The notes under the pieces were generated by a model, which saw nothing but the letters and a program-made list of their open reading frames with translations, was not told the origin of the DNA and ran no database searches. The position numbers and the translations under genes were made by a program. 64,000 nucleotides of DNA from Erythroxylum novogranatense (lineage: Eukaryota; Streptophyta; Magnoliopsida; Malpighiales; Erythroxylaceae). Positions 12,236 through 24,189 of the stretch are shown here, one piece after another (the stretch's first letter is position 1; every line of letters begins with the position of its first letter). Where the stretch lies: contig CM057235.1 in assembly GCA_029891385.1 (NCBI GenBank), positions 10,411,001 through 10,475,000 on the forward strand. Direction: 5' to 3'.

Positions 12236-12990
12236 GTTTCCAAAACATTTAGAAGATCTAGTTTATTATCTCTTACGAAATCTTTGATAACTTTTTGGAG
12301 GGAGCACAAACTCCTCTAATGTTCCAGGATGCAATCTTCATGTTTTGTAGTTATAAGTAGGTGGATTCTTTCTCCTACTCGATTTCCTTTTCTGAACTAT
12401 TTCAAATTCTTTCTCAGGTGCATTCTTCTCAATTCTTGGATTAATGCAGTAGTTTATTCTTCCATATTGGAGTTTCTAGCAAATTCTCTTCTTTATTTAG
12501 CTCCTTTATAATATTCTAACTATCTGCTAGCTCAATAGGATTTGATGTTACACCTTCTCTCATCAGTTCTGAAGATTTAACTTGTGTTTCCTATCTTAAA
12601 ATGTTGTTATTGTTATGCTCATTATTCTCTGTTGTGACAGATTCCTTCAAATCATCATGGAAACTTGTTTTAAATCTTTTACCAGTAAGAATCGACTTCT
12701 TTCTAGGTCCTTCTAAATTAGATTTCCAAGCATAAGAAACTCTCAAGTTGTCTTCCATGGTTTCAAGTTGCTCATTCAATCTTCTAATTGGTACAAAATT
12801 AGGCAAGTAGGATAATTAGCTAACTAATACATAGAATGTTGCAAATTTGATTCTTAAAACCTCAGTTGTAGCCTGATACATGCAAAATAGCTTTTCAATG
12901 TAAATTGCAAGATAGCTTAATCCATTTGTTGTCCAATATTCCAAAGGTAGCTCATGAATGTTGACTTTCAAGAGAATAAGAGTATTAAAT
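12236..12990 (-). mobile_element. LINE fragment: end of ORF1 and start of ORF2 endonuclease
   Basis: On the minus strand, 12342 downward reads MKIASWNIRGVCAPSKKLSK, the standard start of a plant L1 endonuclease domain, broken by a stop or frameshift after about 22 codons. Upstream (12806-12591) is an open frame MPNFVPIRRLNEQLETMEDN, and before it (about 12960-12850) is HELPLEYWTTNGLSYLAIYI, matching the DUF4283 region of L1 ORF1. The remainder of ORF2 is missing at the junction with the LTR remnant near 12236. Confidence 0.75.
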
Positions 12991-13356
12991 CTGTATTACA
13001 TTATGTAAAGAAATAATAGAATACAAATATAAATTTGTCTAAATGTTCTCCATCTTCTTTTATTTTAATTCTAATTTGGTAGGCCTCCTGTGGATTTAAT
13101 CATTCTTTATTAAGGGATATTTTAAGATAAACTTCTTGTACATCATCATAAAAAACTAGTTTTGATAAGATGGAATATAAGCTAAGAAATATAAACTACT
13201 ATAATGAACATAAAAGAAATCTAGATGTAAGTTTAATTCTATATTTAGTATAATGTACCGACTGAGAATGAAAAGACAAAAGGTTCAATGTGGACAAAGA
13301 AAAACAAAAACAGACAGTCTAGACTTGGACCTAGAGGATAATCTTCAAGGTCGGCC
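12991..13356. other. Gene-free stretch
   Basis: AT-rich sequence between the LINE fragment and the MITE. It may be further eroded LINE ORF1, but no motif is recognisable. Confidence 0.4.
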
Positions 13357-13359
13357 TAA

Positions 13360-14340
13360 GGGTATGTTTGGATGTGGGTGGAAGGATGGAATGGAATGAC
13401 TCAAATAACTCAGCCATTGTTTGGGAGTCTATTTTGAAATAGGATGGAATGACAATTAATGGCTTTGGAAGCCATCCTCTGCCATCCAAAATTTAATATT
13501 TTGTGACCTCTCAAATTGGGGGGTCAAGGATGGAATGACATGGCTTGCCTTCCAAACCCTAATTTAATGACAAAAATACCCTAAAAAAATTAATAAAATT
13601 ACAACCCTAGTTCAGCAAATACCTACGCGGTTACATATTACTACGTCCATTGTGTTTCTCCTTCAACTGACTTCTTCCATTGATGAGTATTTTCCTATAC
13701 CTCAATGCTATAAATAATAGTTACGTTAATGATGATAAGGTGAAACCATTTTTTTAAAAATGTTTGGGTACGCATCAAATGAGCTTCATGTATTTGTGAG
13801 ACACGAGCTTCATTTTCCAACTATTACGTCAAAAATTTAAATTTAAAATATGTCATTAATAAACACGGCTCAAATGTTCTTGATAAAGCTAGCATTGTGA
13901 ATGTTCATAAATTTTAAATATATTATTAATATACACTGCGAAATGTAAAAATAGATTTATAACGTCAAGATTGATTATCGACCATAACAAGACACATGAA
14001 TAAATGTCTAACGAAAAGTACAGTGCGATGAGGGTTAAAGAAAAAGAACAAGAAAGTTGATTGCTTGTATAAAAAAATGAGAAAACTTTATTCTGAGCAT
14101 CCTACAATTTGAAATGCTTTGGGGTTACTACAATAGTTTCATAGCAACTATGCATATTTTATTACAAGGGTAATTTTGAAAAAAATATATTACAAGTCAT
14201 TCCATTCCATTCATTTTTAGTATCACTTCCAAATAATAGTCAAAGAAGTCCCTCTCTTATTTTATTTAAACTTCTAAACAATGGAGTGGCTCGTTCCATT
14301 TCATTAATTACCATTCCATCCTAAACTCCTAAACGTACCC
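13360..14340. mobile_element. Tourist-like (PIF/Harbinger-type) MITE
   Basis: A 981-bp element with inverted ends GGGTATGTTTGGATG (left) and GGGTACGTTTAGGAG (right, reverse complement), followed by further similarity (GGATGGAATGG on both sides). It is flanked by TAA at 13357-13359 and 14341-14343. The three-base TAA duplication and TATGTTTGG ends are typical of PIF/Harbinger MITEs. No coding sequence. Confidence 0.85.
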
Positions 14341-17180
14341 TAACCCAGTGTTTGGTTAGTGTCCTCAAGGGTGAGGACAGTGGACAAAGACAAAAAAATA
14401 CTGTCCCAAACATTGTTTGGTTGATGTCTTCGAGAATGTTTGGACCGTCCATGATGAGACACGGATGAAAATTCAGTCCAAAAGAAAAATGCGGGACGGA
14501 GACGCAAATGCTTTGGACAAGATGAAGAAAAATCGAAAATAACCCTGTTTTAGACGAAACGTCGAAACCTATTCACGTCCCCTGCGTTTAGTCGTCTTCT
14601 TCCTTCGGCTTCTCCCACGTCTTTGTCATCTGTCGCACCTCCTTGTTGAAGTCGCACCTCCTGTTCTTCGTTCTCCGTCGTCTGCAGAACCGGCGCCTCT
14701 TCTTCGACAGTCGAGCCTCTGTTGTGGGTAAGAAGCTTTTGATCCCATCGTCTTTGCTTTGTTCATGGGGTTATGGGTTTCGTAGATGGGTTATGGGTTT
14801 AATGTCGTCCTTGCTTTACTTTTTCCCGCCATTCCTCTCAGATCACCAACCCCCCACCCAAAGCCCCAGATTGTATCAAATGTAGGGTCTTGTTGTAGTT
14901 TTCGTGTTCTAAATTTGTTCAGGAGTAGTTAGCTTTCTAAGCTTCGTTACTGTTGTAGATGTCGTCTTTCCTGATTTTGGTCTGAATGTAGTCTCATTCT
15001 GGAGTACTTCTGATGAATTGGGAGGATGGTAAGAAAGAGGGATTTTGGTAGGGACTATCAGTAACCATGATAATCTGAGCGACGTCATATGGTGTGTCTT
15101 ATATGGTTTTGTCCCTTTCTCAATCCTTTCCCCTTGTCTATGTGAGGCATTTTGGTCTGCATTCTTGAACTCGGATATCTCATGCTTTAGCTTTTTTTAT
15201 CAACGTAGAAGTGAATACATCTGCGTATACCCGGATGGAAAAGTAGCGTCTTGTTTATGTTGAGGACAAGATAATGTAGTCGTTACAAAGTTGTTCCAAG
15301 TGTTACGAACAGGAGTTGCAATTCCAATATCAGAACACCATACATTTATAACCACTGAGTTCTTTTCTTAATTTCCCTCTCCTTTGTGTAATTTGTTTGT
15401 TAGCTATGATGAAGATCAAGTTCATATATAAATTTTTTACAATCTTCGTATACCTTTCACTTGGTCATCTGAATGCTTTATGAACTTTACATTCATAAAC
15501 AATGCAAATGTTGTAACATGAATAGGCTTCAACTAGTTGAACATTTGTTGTTAGCTGCCTTTATATATAGGATTTATTTGTCTTAACAATTTAAATTTGA
15601 TTTGTAATCTCGCTGTTTTGCTCTATTTAATCTATTGTGTTTGTGTGATTGTTATATCATTTGTTATTGCTACTAAGTTAAAATTCCAAAACTTTATGCA
15701 CTCTCTTAAGTGTTCTTTGGAGAGGACATGGTGAGGTTTGTCATAAGTACTTATCAGAGATAGACATGCTCATGCTAAATTTTGGTAAATATTTCTTAAT
15801 GTTGCACTATTTGATGGCAGGTGTATAAACCAACATTAACTAAATTCGCATTGGTGGCTTGGTTTGCAACTCTCCAGCAGAAGCATCAAAAGGTAACATA
15901 GTATGTGTTTTATCAGTCTTTAGTATGAGTTGATTGAAAATCATATTATAATCATATGATTTGTCCAATTACTATATCTCTTCTTTGTAAATGTTTCTCA
16001 ATTTGTAGCTAGCTTATAACTTTTAGCCGTATATATGAATTTGATTGTTTTTATATAAGAATATTATAATGTGATGTTAATGGTGTACAGAAGGTGTTGT
16101 GTAGCTTATATTCTCATCTCAGTAATATGTTCTAAATCCAAATGTTTTGTTTGTATCATTGAGGAGAAAGAAGCAATTGCTACTAATAGAAATGACATAA
16201 TTTGAAGGACAAATTTTATTCATATCTAACTAATACACATACATTAGCTTTATACTCACTAACCCTAATACACATACAATATAGGTTTATACATTAGCTT
16301 TATACTGGAGTTGGTGAATAAGTATTGGCCATTCGTAGGTTGGATACAATGTTTTGAAAGATTGGACTGTTGAACCCTTTGGTATGTTTACAAGTTTATT
16401 ATGTGTAGACAAGTAAGATTTACAAATCAACCCACTCGCCAACATCTACTTCATAAAGTGTCTATCAACTTCGAAGTGTTGTGAATCTCATGCTATAGGC
16501 TACAGCTGTTGCATTGTTTCTGCTTTGACAGAAACAACAACATTCTAGTGTTTTGTGCTGAAATTGTAGACAATATGGCATACACTCCCCTGAACAAAAA
16601 TCAGTTTCTAACCTTTTGTACATACAGGCTAACTTTTTCTGGTTAAAGTGCAAATAATAATGCAATTTTAATAGATCAATTATGACATTCAATCCTGATG
16701 CATGAAGTTCACGCACATTACAAAGGTGGTTCAACATTCCACAAGCATTGGCAGTACAATTTCACAAAGAAAAGGACATATGTTATGCTTATTCCTCATT
16801 ATCCTTCCATGTTCACCGATGATATGCAATTCTTACTAATCCTTTTCCTTCTGCAATTTGTCAAGATGGCATGCAATTCTTACTATTCTCTACATAATTA
16901 CATATGTAGGTATTGTCTACATACATATAAATGTAGTTGATGATCATTATATTCATTTCTCTGCGCAGATAGTTGTTGTTACAAATTTGGGCTGAATGGA
17001 TCATGATCATATGTTTCAGTGTTTGGCTTTGTTTGAGCTTTGGAATGGGCAATTGAATATGTTGAGAATGTTAATGTTGTTATGCTTGTATGTATACACC
17101 GAACAACGTCGTAGAAGTGTAAATGCTCGAGGTTCTAGGCATTAACGATTACTAACAGACAAGCCAATATATATCGGATT

Positions 17181-18369
17181 TTGCATGAGGGTGATAGGAA
17201 TAATCAGTGGGATTTAAGGATGGACAATAATGCATTTACATTGTTATGTCAAATGCTTCAGGGCCATGGTAGGTTGAGGGATAATGGCCATGTGCCCATT
17301 GAGGAAAAAGTTTTAATCTTCCTAAGAATATTAGCACAAAACGAATCTAATAGAGTATTACAAGTTCGGTTTATGAGGTCAGGAGAAACAATAAGTAGAG
17401 CCTTCCATAGTGTGTTAAGAGCTGTAATCAGGCTTCGACAACTGTTGCTTGTCAAGCCTATACCAATCTCAGAGGACTGCACAGACCATAGATGGAAATG
17501 GTTTAAGGTTAGTTAATTGTTGTTGCCACTGTGCATTGTGTCATTTAACATTATGACTAATAAGAATTTTTGGTGTTTGCAATTTAAAACATAGGGTTGC
17601 CTGGGTGCTCTAGATGGGACTTATTTAGATATAATAGTTCCAAAAGTAGACAAACCCAGATACAGAGGAAGGAAAGGGAGAATATGCACTAATGTTTTAG
17701 GAGTGTGTGATAAGGACTTAAACTTTGTTTATGTCCTCGCTGGCTGGGAGGGTTCAGCTGCGGATTCACGGGTTCTCCATGATGCTGTAAGTAGGCCACA
17801 TGGACTTCAAGTTCCACGGGGTATGTAAGAATGGAATGGTTAGAAATTAGCAATTTGTTTTTTGGAATGTTGATTACAGAACCATTAAGTGATTGTGTTT
17901 ATTGCTTATAGGAAATTACTACTTAGTAGATCTTGGTTATACCAATGGTCTGGTTTTCTTGCACCTTATAGAGGCACAAGATACCATATTCAAGAGTGGG
18001 CAAGAGATGGAAGGGCACCACGGAATCCTCATGAGCTTTATAATAAGAGACACTCATCTGCCAGAAATGTGATTGAACGTGCATTTGGCGTACTCAAAAA
18101 ACGATGGAAAATCCTTAGAAATCCGTCTTTCTATAATCCAGCCACTCATGTGCACATCATTCTGGCATGTTGCCTTCGCACAATTTTATTAGGTTGCATA
18201 TGAGTGTTGATCCACTCGAGCACACTTCTCTTGAAGATGAGGATATGCCAATTGGGAAGATAGGCGTTGCTTCTAATTTCTCGATCGTGTCGAACCAAGT
18301 AATGCATGGACTCAATGGAGAGATGATTTAACAAACAACATGTTTGCTGAATGGAGAAGAAACCATTAA
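17181..18369 (+). pseudogene. Harbinger-type transposase (DDE_Tnp_4), frameshifted
   Basis: Three exons are inferred: about 17181-17507, 17595-17820 and 17912-18369, with GTTAGT/ATAG and GTATGT/ATAG introns. Exon 1 reads ILHEGDRNNQWDLRMDNNAF and the helix-turn-helix region IPIEEKVLIFL-like. Exon 2 carries the first Asp in [13 protein letters not shown] and the second in [15 protein letters not shown]. Exon 3 carries the Glu in NVIERAFGVLKKRWKILRN. The catalytic triad is therefore present, but near 18185 the frame shifts (the expected HNFIRLHM is in another frame) and it shifts again near 18300 before the usual ending WTQWRDDLTNNMFAEWRRNH. Sequence upstream of exon 1 (about 17060-17180) is also out of frame. 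Likely inactive. Confidence 0.9.
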
Positions 18370-18544
18370 ACTTGTGACCTTAATATTAGATGGGGTTTGT
18401 GTTTATGTTGTTGACTGCGTTTGTTCTTAATTACATGTTTCGTTTACTTAAATGTTGCCTTATTTCAACCTACACAAATTACATGTGTCGTTTACTTTGG
18501 TTACTGTCATGGTTTGGGGTATGACATTGTATGGGTTAGTACAA

Positions 18545-19060
18545 TGTCACGGGTTTGACAGATGATGAAACAGATACATTCGTTACCTTGTTGGAAGAGG
18601 CGGTGGTTGATGGCGGAAGGCAATAATGGCCAATTTAAGCTGGGACTTTCAAGCGATTGCTAGAAAGATGGTTGAGAAGTTTCTGGGTGTGCAATCGAGA
18701 AGAGACATATCCAAAATAAGCATAAGAGGCTTAAGGAAAATTTCAACGGATGACATGTTGCAATCACGGTGGCTTTGGGTGGAGCGAAAGCAAGCAATGC
18801 GTCGATGTAGAAAGCAAACAAGTCATTGACGAATGGATGAGGTAAGATGTTTGTATACTCATGATGATTATATTTTTGGTTATCATGCTAACATTATGTT
18901 TACAATTTATGCGAGCCACCCTAATCGACACTATACCCACAGGAAGCCGTTTCCATTGTCCGTAGACTTGAGTCGATTATTTGGGAAGGATAGAGCCACC
19001 GGTGCAACATCTCAAGATCCGGAAGATCTTTGAGGTTCGATTTGATGCGGAAGAAAATGA
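18545..19060 (+). pseudogene. Harbinger ORF with Myb/SANT-like domain, decayed
   Basis: The fragments DDETDTFVTLLEEAVVDGG (about 18562-18618), GGFGWSESKQCVDVESKQVI (about 18768-18828, another frame) and HPNRHYTHRKPFPLSVDLSR then LFGKDRATG (18919-19005) match, in order, the Myb/SANT-like DNA-binding protein encoded by plant PIF/Harbinger elements, which normally helps the transposase reach the nucleus and bind the ends. Several frameshifts and at least one stop separate the pieces. Downstream (19030-19500) there is further eroded, probably coding sequence without a recognisable domain. Confidence 0.72.
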
Positions 19061-19781
19061 AGGTGGTGAAGCGAAGCTTCACCTTTCATGGTTCCCCATT
19101 GAGTGAAGCAGACCAGCAGACACTCACACGCCAACAACAACCATCCGTGTTGGTGGGTCGGCGCCTCTTCTTCCAACGCAGACGACCTCAACAACCTTCC
19201 AAAAACGGAAGGTGAGGGACAATGCATTTGTTGGAACACCTTGCTACAACACTTGCCGTGCATCATGAATCCAGTCAAGAGTGCGGAGCTCATTCATGGA
19301 AGCCATGAATCGAAATCGCAACCTCTCGAATAGCCAATTCCCCAAAGAACAAAATCCCGAGCCGCAAATTCTCCGACTTGGTGACGAGCTTGGCGGTTAG
19401 GTTTCTCCATCAAGACATTGTTACCACAACAATGATCTTCGCGAGAAATGCTTGGGACTCTTTTCGGGGTTGAAAGCGTAACAACGAGAAGGCCCATGTG
19501 CGGAGGCTCTTACGTGATCAATTTCGACTTTATGACAAATGACCTTATATTTGTATGTTAATTTGTTTCGATTATATGGACATGTATAACGCTACCATCC
19601 GTCAAACTTAATTTATTTGTTTTCGTACATGGTGATGTCTATTGATGAGATGATATAGTTGTGACTATGGTTGTTAGCATTTCATCAATGCTCGATGGTT
19701 GGGTTTAACATTATTTCGGTGGATACATGTTTGATCGACGTCATGAATGGTTGTCATATTTTACATTGGCGGTACATCACT

Positions 19782-19965
19782 ATGGCGGAATCTGACTATT
19801 ATGTTGTCTTCGTTGGACGACAGTGGAATATTCACTAATTGGGACGACGTGAGATTGCAAACTCGAGGCTTCCCAAACGCTAGATTTAAGGGTATCGGAC
19901 CTTGGAAGAAGCGAAATCGCTTATACGAGGATCAACATGTGCTTGTGATCGTCAAACAACCAAAT
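19782..19965 (+). pseudogene. RNase H1 hybrid-binding-like (viroplasmin-type) domain ORF inside the Harbinger element
   Basis: From the ATG at 19782 the first frame reads MAESDYYVVFVGRQ. A one-base shift gives GIFTNWDDVRLQTRGFPNAR then FKG, and a further shift gives RTLEEAKSLIRG. Together these follow the family pattern YYVVxxGRxxGIxTxWxx...GFxxAxFKGFxTLEEAxxx, the short domain at the N-terminus of RNase H1 that binds RNA/DNA hybrids and also occurs in caulimovirus inclusion-body proteins. No RNase H catalytic domain follows; the downstream open frame to 20157 has no known motif. It lies between the Myb-like ORF and the right terminal repeat, so it travelled with the transposon. Two frameshifts make it inactive. 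Confidence 0.65.
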
Positions 19966-21017
19966 TCAAATTACCCCAACCGAATCCGCCAATGCACTCA
20001 TGACAAACTCGCTCCCACCATCACCGCCAACAACGTCGGTTCAATCGCGATTGTCCCAACCGAACAACCAATCGCAATTGCAACATTGGAGGAACAAATG
20101 GCATGTACTCGTGACTTGTTACTAATTCATTGGGGTCATTTTGGGATTCATCATTAAGGAGATTCTAGCTAAATTTATGTAAATTATTATGTATTTGAAT
20201 TTCTTGGTTGTCAAACTTATTTGAACCTATTATGTAATGTTCGGATGTTTTATGTAATTTGTTTGTCCTAACTAATGTTTATTATTATAATCATAATAAG
20301 AAGAAGAATCCGTAATTGCGTTTAATTACTAACTATTAATAATTAGTTTAATTTTATAAACTCATACTAACAAATAATAACGTTGCATGAATACTAATAA
20401 TTATTCTTGTTATTTGATTACGTAATGTAGAATAAATCTCACTAATAATAACAATAATTAATCACAATAATAATATTACTTATGATAACATAACTAATTT
20501 TGTTAAACAAATATCATACTAAAATTAATAAGATTAACAAATAGAAGTCATAATAGGTATAATACTAATAATAATAATAATAATAATTAGATAAATTTGA
20601 ATAATTATAAATTTTATTACATTACAAGTGGATAATAGCATAATTAAATATTGTAATGTAAATAATTATACAATGATAAAATAATAAATGAATTACAACA
20701 ACTCTTCTTATTATACTATAAGGCGGTTTATATTATTAACACTGCTTGCATTACATCCCTCTGTTAAACACATTTCCGTCACAAGGACAAGAAACGATAT
20801 TTTCATCGCCGCCCATCGCAACCAAACATCTCACTGTCTTGATTCTTCTCTGTCCCGTCCAACTCTGTCTCATGCCTCGTCCCATCCTGGGCCTGCTGCA
20901 GACACTATCCAAACGCAAGGTAAAGGCTATTTGAGTTAAGGATTTCGATCATAGAGCTTCACTGCGAAAGCAGAGAGCCCAAACGAAAGGCCTAATGAAT
21001 TAACTTTTTTTACTAGA

Positions 21018-21048
21018 GAGTCTAAAGGAGAAGGTCTAAAGGAGAAGG
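21018..21048 (+). repeat. Small tandem duplication in the 59K leader
   Basis: AGTCTAAAGGAGAAG is followed at once by GTCTAAAGGAGAAG, a 14-bp purine-rich unit repeated twice, about 25 bp before the start codon. Confidence 0.75.
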
Positions 21049-21072
21049 ATCAAGTTATTCCTGTCGCTTGCA

Positions 21073-24000
21073 ATGGATCGACTTCCCTTTCCGACGATCC
21101 CTGCTGTACAACATCATATGTGGTTGCCGCCTAATCCGCCGTATTCAAGCACTTTTTGGGATAGCAGAAACGTTACTGATCAGCTGAGAGAATTACATGA
21201 GTCTCTTTCTCTTGCTAAAGTGATGTAAGTCATTGGAATTCATTTACAGCTAAGCCGTTCGAAGCTCCAATTACTTCGTTTTTATCTGCTTTTAATCCTT
21301 ATCTCTGTCCAATTTGAATTACTTGTTTTGATAGGCAGAAAGAGCTTGAGGTTTTGATGACAAAGAGAGGTGAAAGAGGGTCGGTGGAAGATAAGAAAAT
21401 GATATCTGCGTTTGCCAAGAATTTGGAAGATAGGAAAGTCAGTTGGGAGACGCAAGAATCACTTTCTGTTGAAGCAGCCAACTCATTGATGTCAAAACTA
21501 AGGGCTCTGCTTGAACCTTTTAGAGTTTTTGTTGATAAAAATACTCCTTGGGAAGAGAAATCGGCGGCTGTTAGATTGTGTGATAGAGTGCGCAAAAGTA
21601 AAAGGAATAAACTTTGGAGAAAGAGACAGAGAAAGCGCGTTGCAGAAATACGCCAGAAGGTTATTTTCTTTATTTCTCGGCAGAACCTTGAGCCTTGCAT
21701 TTGCCTGCAGTATACGGTTTTGTTTAGTTATCTTATTGTTGTGATGTATAGGAGAATGAACGTTATGAACAGACGAATCGAGAAGCTGATGAATGGAGAG
21801 CAAGGGAGATCGCCAGGGATGCTGCACAAGTGAAGGTACACCTTTTATGTTCTTTTAAATGTTAAACAGACAAGTTGAGATATCATTTGATTTGTTTGTC
21901 ATACACCAGGTGCTAGAAACTCTGATGTTGCTGATATATACTTTTTTTTTTCTTTCTCAATTATGTACCTTCTATTAAGGTTTACAATTTATTGATTTTT
22001 TTAAATGACCAATTCCCTTTGTAGAGATGCATGTTTGCACGTGTTGTAAGATGTGATAAATTTAACTTTTACTTTGGTAGGTATAGCAGCATGTGTGAAC
22101 TTTCTTTGAAGCAGAAACATGTTAAATGCTAGAACAGAAAACTGAAGTGTGGACTTTCGACGAAACTGGTTAAGGTGCTTTTAATTGATTGCATGATGTA
22201 TGGCTTATTTTGTTGAAGAGAAGGTATGGGTTATCATTTCTATGTATTGAGTTAGATGAGTGCATGTTAATTTTGAAAAGTTAGGCTATAGCATGTGAAA
22301 AAAACTTTAATGGGTTTTGATGACCATCTCGTTTTATCAAGAATGTCAAGAAGAATAACTTGCTGATGACTTTAACAAAACTACTGCCTTCAAAGTTCGA
22401 TGATTGGATGCATGGATATCTTCTATTTTTTAGGGCTGTAATTCTCATACAGTTTATTGTTTGTTTAACATATTCGTTTGGTCATGGTCTTCTTTCTATT
22501 GCTATATCGTATTAGGAGAAGGAAAGATTGACATAACATAAATATGAGTTCCTGTTGCCTCTACAATTTATGAATTAGATCCGAGTTGTATAAGATTGCC
22601 GTAATTAAAATAACTAGTTTTTCTTATTGCTAAGATAAGAAACAACTGATTTTGAACTTTAAAGTGGAAAGATTTCCAGCATATGAAAATATAGTCCTAT
22701 TGATCTACCTGTATCTAAAGTTTACTTCAAGCCAATAATTTTGACTTAGCATGGTTGCAGGTAGAAAAGATGAAAGAAATTGCAAAGCTTAAAGCGAAAG
22801 AGGAGAAAAAGAAACTAGAATCTGAGGTAAAAAACAAAAACAATCTGGGCCAGTGTAATTTTAGTAAGAATGTGTGATTAGTTTTGATTCTGGCCAACAG
22901 ATGACATCCATATCCTCTCCAATTGTCTAATACTAGACTATGTTGCATGTTTCAGCTTGAGCTGGTTTTAATTGTGGAAAGATTGCAAGACTTGCGATCA
23001 ATCAGGATCCAAAAGTTGAAAAAACAAGGTTTAATTACTGTCTTATCTTATGCTCTTCAGTCGATGTGCATTCTCATAGTTGTAAACTTCTCCTAATGCT
23101 CCATGTTTGCAGCATGGTCACGCATATCACAATTGCTGATTCCAGCATTCATCCACTCTTGATGCATCTGACCAACTCATATTAAATATGGAATTAAATA
23201 CTGAACTTTCTTTTTCAACTAGGTATTTGATGTTTAATAATATCAGACACAATTACAGAACTAGCTCTTGAGTACAAGAAAAACAAAATAAAAGAGCAAT
23301 TTACTTGTCTGGTACTGTTTAAAGCTAACAATAGTTTTTCTCATAGTTTTCTTTTGTTTTGTGCTTTCTAAGAGTTGTGTGATGTCCTGGATAACATCTC
23401 GTTTCAAATTGTAACCAGTTGGTTTCTGGTGTTAATTATGTAGGGCATTTTCTCCCAGAACAAGATGACGAGTTTCTTGAGAGAGTTCGGGCTGCAGTTG
23501 AGGAAGAGGAGCGCCAAGCAATGGCTGCAGTGGATACAACTGCTGCCAAGGATGCCATTGCAACAGTCGAGGGAGCTAGAAAAGCAAAATATAACGTTGA
23601 GTCCCCAGTAAGAGATTCAAGTCGTGATGATAGTGGAGCAAAGGAAATTAAAGACCAGGTAGCTGAAAGAAAAGACAGCAAAAGCTATGGTACAGCCTCC
23701 GACCCTTCTGAAGAAAAAGCATCTGAAGTTTTAAGCCATGGAGGAGCTTATGATTCTTTGGCAAATTTGCCCGTTGAATTCTACCACTACTATCATGGTA
23801 GCAACAATGATATGGGTACACTAATTGAGGTTAGAAGGATGTGGGATGCATATATAAGAACCGGAGGAAGGTAAGCTAGCCAATACCTCCTAGCTAGAAG
23901 CTGACCTTGTCACAAAGTTGATGCATGTACCTAACTTTACCACCGTCCCCGTATTGTCTTGAATTCTTTTCGCCCACTGATGCATTCCTGAAAAAGCAAG

Positions 24001-24189
24001 CCCTTAGGCCGGCCTGACTGATAGCTTATTGATTATCTTTTTTTGGGATTGCATACGATTATAGCATGCCATATCAATTATTCTGATTATCCTGTTGTAT
24101 TTGGATGCAGTCGAATACCAGGCCACTGGGTACAACCGCCGCCACCATCAAATGACGTATGGGCATCCTACCTTGTCAAGCCTAGATAA
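21073..24189 (+). CDS. U11/U12-59K: U11/U12 small nuclear ribonucleoprotein 59K protein (PDCD7-like)
   Basis: Seven coding exons join in frame: 21073-21224, 21335-21659, 21752-21835, 22761-22826, 22956-23028, 23444-23870 and 24111-24189 (1,206 nt, 401 residues). The N-terminus is proline-rich (MDRLPFPTIPAVQHHMWLPP) and followed by FWDSRNVTDQLRELHESLSL. The middle (about 130-250) is a long basic and acidic helix, probably coiled coil, with LWRKRQRKRVAEIRQKENER. The C-terminus reads RRMWDAYI then SRIPGHWVQPPPPSNDVWAS and YLVKPR, the conserved tail of PDCD7/59K proteins, components of the U11/U12 di-snRNP that recognises U12-type introns in the nucleus. All introns are GT-AG; none has a U12-type ATATCCTT donor. 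The ATG is only 152 bp past the Harbinger element, so promoter or leader may overlap transposon sequence. Family call is strong; the symbol follows the Arabidopsis naming. Confidence 0.85.

Larger units (their letters stand above)
14344..20920 (+). mobile_element. PIF/Harbinger DNA transposon, 6.6 kb, decayed
   Basis: Left end CCCAGTGTTTGGTTAGTGTC and right end (reverse complement) CCTTGCGTTTGGATAGTGTC form an inverted repeat with 15 of 20 matches; TAA flanks both ends (14341-14343 and 20921-20923). Inside, all on the plus strand, are a DDE transposase of the Harbinger type (17181-18369), a Myb/SANT-like second ORF (about 18545-19060) and a third ORF with an RNase H1 hybrid-binding-like domain (19782-19965). 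All are broken by frameshifts or stops. The left 2.8 kb shows no convincing ORF. A possible small exon (about 15832-15892, VYKPTLTKFALVAWFATLQQ) sits between CAG and GTAACA and could be leader sequence. The TAA on the left is shared with the adjoining MITE. Confidence 0.88.

Noticed and set aside
16465..17052. Several 60-90 codon ORFs on both strands before the transposase
   Set aside because: No motif, AT-rich composition, inside the Harbinger element; treated as chance frames.
21299..21827. Minus-strand ORFs of 133 and 109 codons
   Set aside because: Antisense shadows of exons 2 and 3 of the U11/U12-59K gene, whose plus-strand frame has splice sites and conserved protein sequence.
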